DNA of 16,073 nt, from NCBI GenBank assembly GCA_016793525.1, contig JAEUJT010000171.1, forward strand, positions 1 through 16,073. The letters are read 5' to 3'. The position numbers were made by a program, and so were the translations under genes. Below the pieces are notes generated by a model that was not told the DNA's origin, made no database searches, and saw only the letters and a list, made by a program, of their open reading frames with translations. Position 1 is the stretch's first letter. The number at the start of each line of letters is the position of its first letter. This document shows positions 14,662 through 16,073 of the stretch, in pieces. Origin of the DNA: Archangium sp. (GTDB lineage Bacteria; Myxococcota; Myxococcia; Myxococcales; Myxococcaceae).

Positions 14662-15801
14662 TCAGAAGCCCACCAGCTTGGAGATGATCTCCTTCATGAT
14701 CTCCGAGGTGCCGCCGCCGATGGTGATCAACCGCACGTCGCGCCACGCCCGGGCGATGTGCGTCTCGTCGATGTAGCCCATGCCGCCGTAGAACTGCTGG
14801 CAGTCGTAGGCGACCTTCTGGGCGAGATCTCCGGCGAACAGCTTGCTCATGGAGATCTCTTTCACCGCCGGCTCACCCGCGTCGAACAGCTCGACCGCGT
14901 GGTAGTTGAGCCGCTTCGACGCCTCGATGGCGGTGAGGTGCTCCACGAACTTGTGGCGCCACACCTGAAACTTGATGATCGGCCGGCCGAAGGCCTCGCG
15001 CTCCGTGCCGTAGGTGACCGCGTCTTCGACCATGCGCTCCATGCCCGCCGTGGTGGACACCGCGCCCACCAGCCGCTCGCCCTGGAAGTTGGTCATGATG
15101 TGATAAAAACCGTCGTTCTCTTCGCCGAGCACGTACCGCGCGGGAATTTTGCAGTCCTCGAAGAAGAGAATCGCCGTGTCCGACGAGAGGTTGCCCACCT
15201 TGTCGAGCTTCTTCGAGACGCTGAAGCCCTTCACGTCGGTGGGGAACGTCACCAGCGAGATGCCGCCGTACCCCGCTTCACCCGTGCGCACGCCCAGGGT
15301 GATGAAGTCAGCCCGCGAGCCGTTCGTGATCCACATCTTCGAGCCGTTGATGACGTAGTCGTCACCTACCCGCCGCGCGGTGGTCTTCAAGCTCGCCACG
15401 TCGCTGCCCATGCCCGGCTCGCTCACCCCGAGCGCCGCGATCCTCTCTCCCTTGAGCGCCGGCTCGAGGAACTCCTTCTTCTGCTCGTCGGTGCCCAACT
15501 CATTGATGATCGGCGTCGCCATCTGGCTCTGAACCAGGAGCGCCAGGTTGACGCCGGCGTTACGGCTGTACGACAGCGCCTCGCACATCGCCGCCACGTA
15601 CCAGTAGTCGAGCCCGCTCCCGCCGTACTTCGGGTCGTGGTCGACGCCGAGGAAACCGAGGTCGCCGGCCTGCTTGAACAGCTCGCGGGGGAACGTGCCT
15701 GCGCGGTCCCATTCAACTGCGTGCGGCGCGATCTCGCGCTCGACCCACTGGCGCACCGACGCCCGAAACGCGTCGTGCTCGGGGGTAAAGAAGCTCGGCA
15801 T
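14662..15801 (-). CDS. Acyl-CoA dehydrogenase family protein
   Basis: This is an FAD-dependent enzyme that oxidises acyl-CoA to trans-2-enoyl-CoA, passing electrons to ETF, 379 aa (family ~380). Family signatures are [18 protein letters not shown] (123-140), [11 protein letters not shown] (156-166), [12 protein letters not shown] (268-279) and [20 protein letters not shown] (338-357). At the place where MCAD-type enzymes carry the catalytic Glu (YEGT), this protein has IGGGT (Gly at about 363). Isovaleryl-CoA and long-chain dehydrogenases likewise lack Glu there and use a base on another helix. Acidic residues Glu259/Asp260 (RMVEDAV) are candidates, but I cannot confirm that. The ATG at 15801 is preceded by GAGG at 6 bp. 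The substrate is not predictable. Confidence 0.94.
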   Translation of the reverse strand: MPSFFTPEHDAFRASVRQWVEREIAPHAVEWDRAGTFPRELFKQAGDLGFLGVDHDPKYGGSGLDYWYVAAMCEALSYSRNAGVNLALLVQSQMATPIINELGTDEQKKEFLEPALKGERIAALGVSEPGMGSDVASLKTTARRVGDDYVINGSKMWITNGSRADFITLGVRTGEAGYGGISLVTFPTDVKGFSVSKKLDKVGNLSSDTAILFFEDCKIPARYVLGEENDGFYHIMTNFQGERLVGAVSTTAGMERMVEDAVTYGTEREAFGRPIIKFQVWRHKFVEHLTAIEASKRLNYHAVELFDAGEPAVKEISMSKLFAGDLAQKVAYDCQQFYGGMGYIDETHIARAWRDVRLITIGGGTSEIMKEIISKLVGF

Positions 15802-15838
15802 GTGAACCTCGCGCTGCTGGGAATGAACGCGGCGGGAG

Positions 15839-16073
15839 TTACCGCGGTTGGCAGTACCCGAACCCGACTGGAGCGCCGAGAATCTGCACACACGTCTGCG
15901 GCCGCGGCACCTGAATGCAACCTGACGCGCCGATCGCCACGTCGCAGTACGGGCGACAAATACCGGTCTGACCCAACACCAGCCCGTTGCAGTGCAGCGC
16001 TCGGGGGCTCGGGCTCGACGAGAAGCACGCCGTGGGCGTGGTGCAGGCCGACTCCTCGGTGCGCGTGTCGGTC
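15839..16073 (-). CDS. C-terminal end of a Cys-rich, probably exported protein (5' end outside window)
   Basis: A minus-strand frame enters at the right edge and ends with TAA at 15841-15839, giving the last 77 residues of a protein. These contain eight Cys, in the order [37 protein letters not shown] and GYCQPR. The spacing (GxCxPxC and GC) is like the disulfide-rich tails of secreted or lipid-anchored myxobacterial proteins, and like the Cys-rich part of the metalloprotease in this window. It ends 37 bp before the acyl-CoA dehydrogenase ATG. The frame is open to the window edge and has neighbour-like codon use. The family cannot be named from this fragment. Confidence 0.68.
   Translation of the reverse strand, partial: TDTRTEESACTTPTACFSSSPSPRALHCNGLVLGQTGICRPYCDVAIGASGCIQVPRPQTCVQILGAPVGFGYCQPR

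Noticed and set aside
1..16073. CRISPR, tRNA, rRNA, insertion sequence, toxin-antitoxin, phage-defence or secondary-metabolite genes
   Set aside because: No direct repeat array, RNA-gene signature, transposase motif or defence-type protein was seen on either strand. Composition and gene density are uniform.

Overview
This 16 kb window is high-GC, gene-dense bacterial chromosome and looks like a Myxococcota (myxobacterial) genome. Two things support that. One predicted secreted protease ends in a MYXO-CTERM-type sorting tag (Gly-Cys-Gly-Cys, hydrophobic stretch, Arg-Arg-Arg). The region upstream of lexA carries a near-perfect copy of the LexA box that I recall for Myxococcus xanthus. Cys-rich secreted proteins and lipoproteins also fit. 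I see no insertion sequence, phage gene, CRISPR array, tRNA or rRNA, and no gene-free stretch longer than about 105 bp.

Layout. (1) 1-1871, minus: a lipoprotein, an MlaE-type permease and the start of an MlaF-type ATPase, which is the head of a phospholipid (Mla) ABC transport operon running off the left edge. (2) 1975-2628, plus: lexA, divergent from the Mla operon across a 103 bp region that holds the SOS operator. (3) 2640-8895, minus: six tightly packed genes read in the order unknown 122-aa protein, hemD, small exported protein, MYXO-CTERM metalloprotease, GspE/PilB-family ATPase, TPR protein. Every junction is a start/stop overlap (4 bp at four, 16 bp at one), so this is almost certainly one translationally coupled operon. 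(4) 8980-10731, plus: thioredoxin and an MgtE magnesium transporter, 6 bp apart. (5) 10736-16073, minus: the 3' end of a Cys-rich exported protein, an acyl-CoA dehydrogenase, glyA, nrdR, ribD and a lipoprotein with a lectin-like domain.

Most genes are housekeeping: SOS control, heme, riboflavin, one-carbon metabolism, dNTP regulation, redox and Mg2+. The most unusual unit is the 3' half of block 3. There a surface-targeted metalloprotease and its small exported partner are fused by overlap to a secretion-type ATPase that has no visible secretion partners, followed by a TPR protein. As far as I know, MYXO-CTERM proteins in M. xanthus depend on type II secretion for surface display, so a dedicated ATPase in the same transcript is a reasonable but untested idea. 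Start codons were chosen from family alignment from memory, overlap with neighbours and Shine-Dalgarno-like sequences. No database search was possible.
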